DNA of 64,000 bases from Heliomicrobium modesticaldum Ice1 (GTDB lineage Bacteria > Bacillota > Desulfitobacteriia > Heliobacteriales > Heliobacteriaceae): assembly GCF_000019165.1 (NCBI RefSeq), contig NC_010337.2, forward strand, positions 1,249,001 through 1,313,000. Direction: 5' to 3'. The notes beneath the pieces were generated by a model that was not told the origin of the DNA, made no database searches, and was given only the letters and a program-made list of their open reading frames with translations. The position numbers were made by a program, and so were the translations under genes. Of this stretch, positions 63,733 through 64,000 are shown one piece after another; position 1 is the stretch's first letter; each line of letters begins with the position of its first letter.

Positions 63733-64000
63733 TTGTGGGATGAGCCGAAAGTGTATCCTTTTCGTCGGGAACGGATCCCGGCGCGTGATGAGGGCGAAGG
63801 GAAAAAAAGCGGATGGTTCTCCTGGTTCGGCTCCGCTTCAGCGGCCCCAGGCACAGCCAGCCCCAAAAGCACAGTCGACCTGTCGTCGTCGCTCAAGGCC
63901 GTGACGGGCAAGGTGACCCATTCGGCCAAGACAGCGCTGCACAGCGTCCACACCTTGTCCGTAGCGCTCGGCAAAGCTTGGCGGAAAGGTTTGTCTTTCA
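63733..64000 (+). CDS. Hypothetical protein, 5' part (runs off the window)
   Basis: TTG 63733, preceded by ACGGGGGATC, reads MWDEPKVYPFRRERIPARDE and stays open to base 64000 (89 codons). It contains SGWFSWFGSASAAPG and later SLKAVTGKVTHSAKTALHSV. No signal peptide; Ser/Ala-rich after residue 35. A possible -10 TATAAT lies at 63684-63689. Not recognised. The 250-base gap before it holds the crtN terminator. Confidence 0.5.
   Translation, partial: MWDEPKVYPFRRERIPARDEGEGKKSGWFSWFGSASAAPGTASPKSTVDLSSSLKAVTGKVTHSAKTALHSVHTLSVALGKAWRKGLSF

Overview
The window comes from an anaerobic, spore-forming, phototrophic Firmicute of the heliobacteria. Its gene content and order look most like Heliobacterium (Heliomicrobium) modesticaldum; that species name is recognition and inference, not a search result. 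The evidence is one type-I reaction-centre core gene (pshA) beside bacteriochlorophyll, cytochrome bc and C30-carotenoid genes, in the same stretch as endospore genes (yabG, spoVG, spoVT, spoVB-like, yabN, yabP, yabQ). The DNA is GC-rich with strong Shine-Dalgarno sites and many GTG and TTG starts.

Layout. (1) 1-630: the start of an IS transposase, cut by the window edge. (2) 637-36349: a Firmicutes 'near-origin' housekeeping and sporulation string (rnmV, rsmA, yabG, ispE, spoVG, glmU, prs, rplY, pth, mfd, prsA-like, spoVT, spoVB-like, yabN, hup, rqcP, yabP, yabQ, divIC, ppx). Insertions interrupt it: glnB-amtB, a MNT/HEPN pair, a GntR / nucleotidyltransferase / putative spore-protein block, ilvA, an amidoligase-like gene, a PRC-barrel gene, an RlaP-like nucleotidyltransferase and an HD-GYP gene. 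Convergent gatD-murT closes it. (3) 36509-38630: tRNA-fMet, tRNA-Met and tRNA-Glu, then hemA. (4) 38745-40529: a complete IS with an 11-bp target duplication. (5) 40527-63479: the photosynthesis cluster. It holds cytochrome c553, petX-petC-petB-petD-petA, two small membrane proteins (one TspO), bchJ, bchG, pshA, bchM, bchE, bchL-bchN-bchB, bchI-bchD-bchH and crtN. (6) A new partial gene begins at 63733.

How it fits together. tRNA-Glu charged with glutamate is the substrate of HemA, the first step of C5 tetrapyrrole synthesis. BchI/D/H insert Mg, BchM methylates, BchE closes ring E, BchL/N/B reduce ring D, BchJ is a V4R protein assigned to vinyl reduction, and BchG attaches the isoprenoid tail. 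PshA binds the pigment, CrtN makes the C30 carotenoid, and the PetC/B/D/A complex with the c553 lipoprotein returns electrons to the reaction centre. bchL-N-B and bchI-D are packed with start/stop overlaps; bchL and bchN share 52 bases, and in the bchN frame these encode an iron-sulfur ligand.

Most worth a second look: the dual-coding bchL/bchN overlap; the IS that separated cytochrome c553 from an upstream promoter but left a palindrome and promoter intact; a terminator hairpin at the +1 of the glnB-amtB transcript; matching Cys quartets in BchI and BchD; the tRNA-Glu/hemA adjacency; and an unexplained structured stretch at about 6845-7110. I saw no clearly new multi-gene system. The least explained coding block is 8855-11595.
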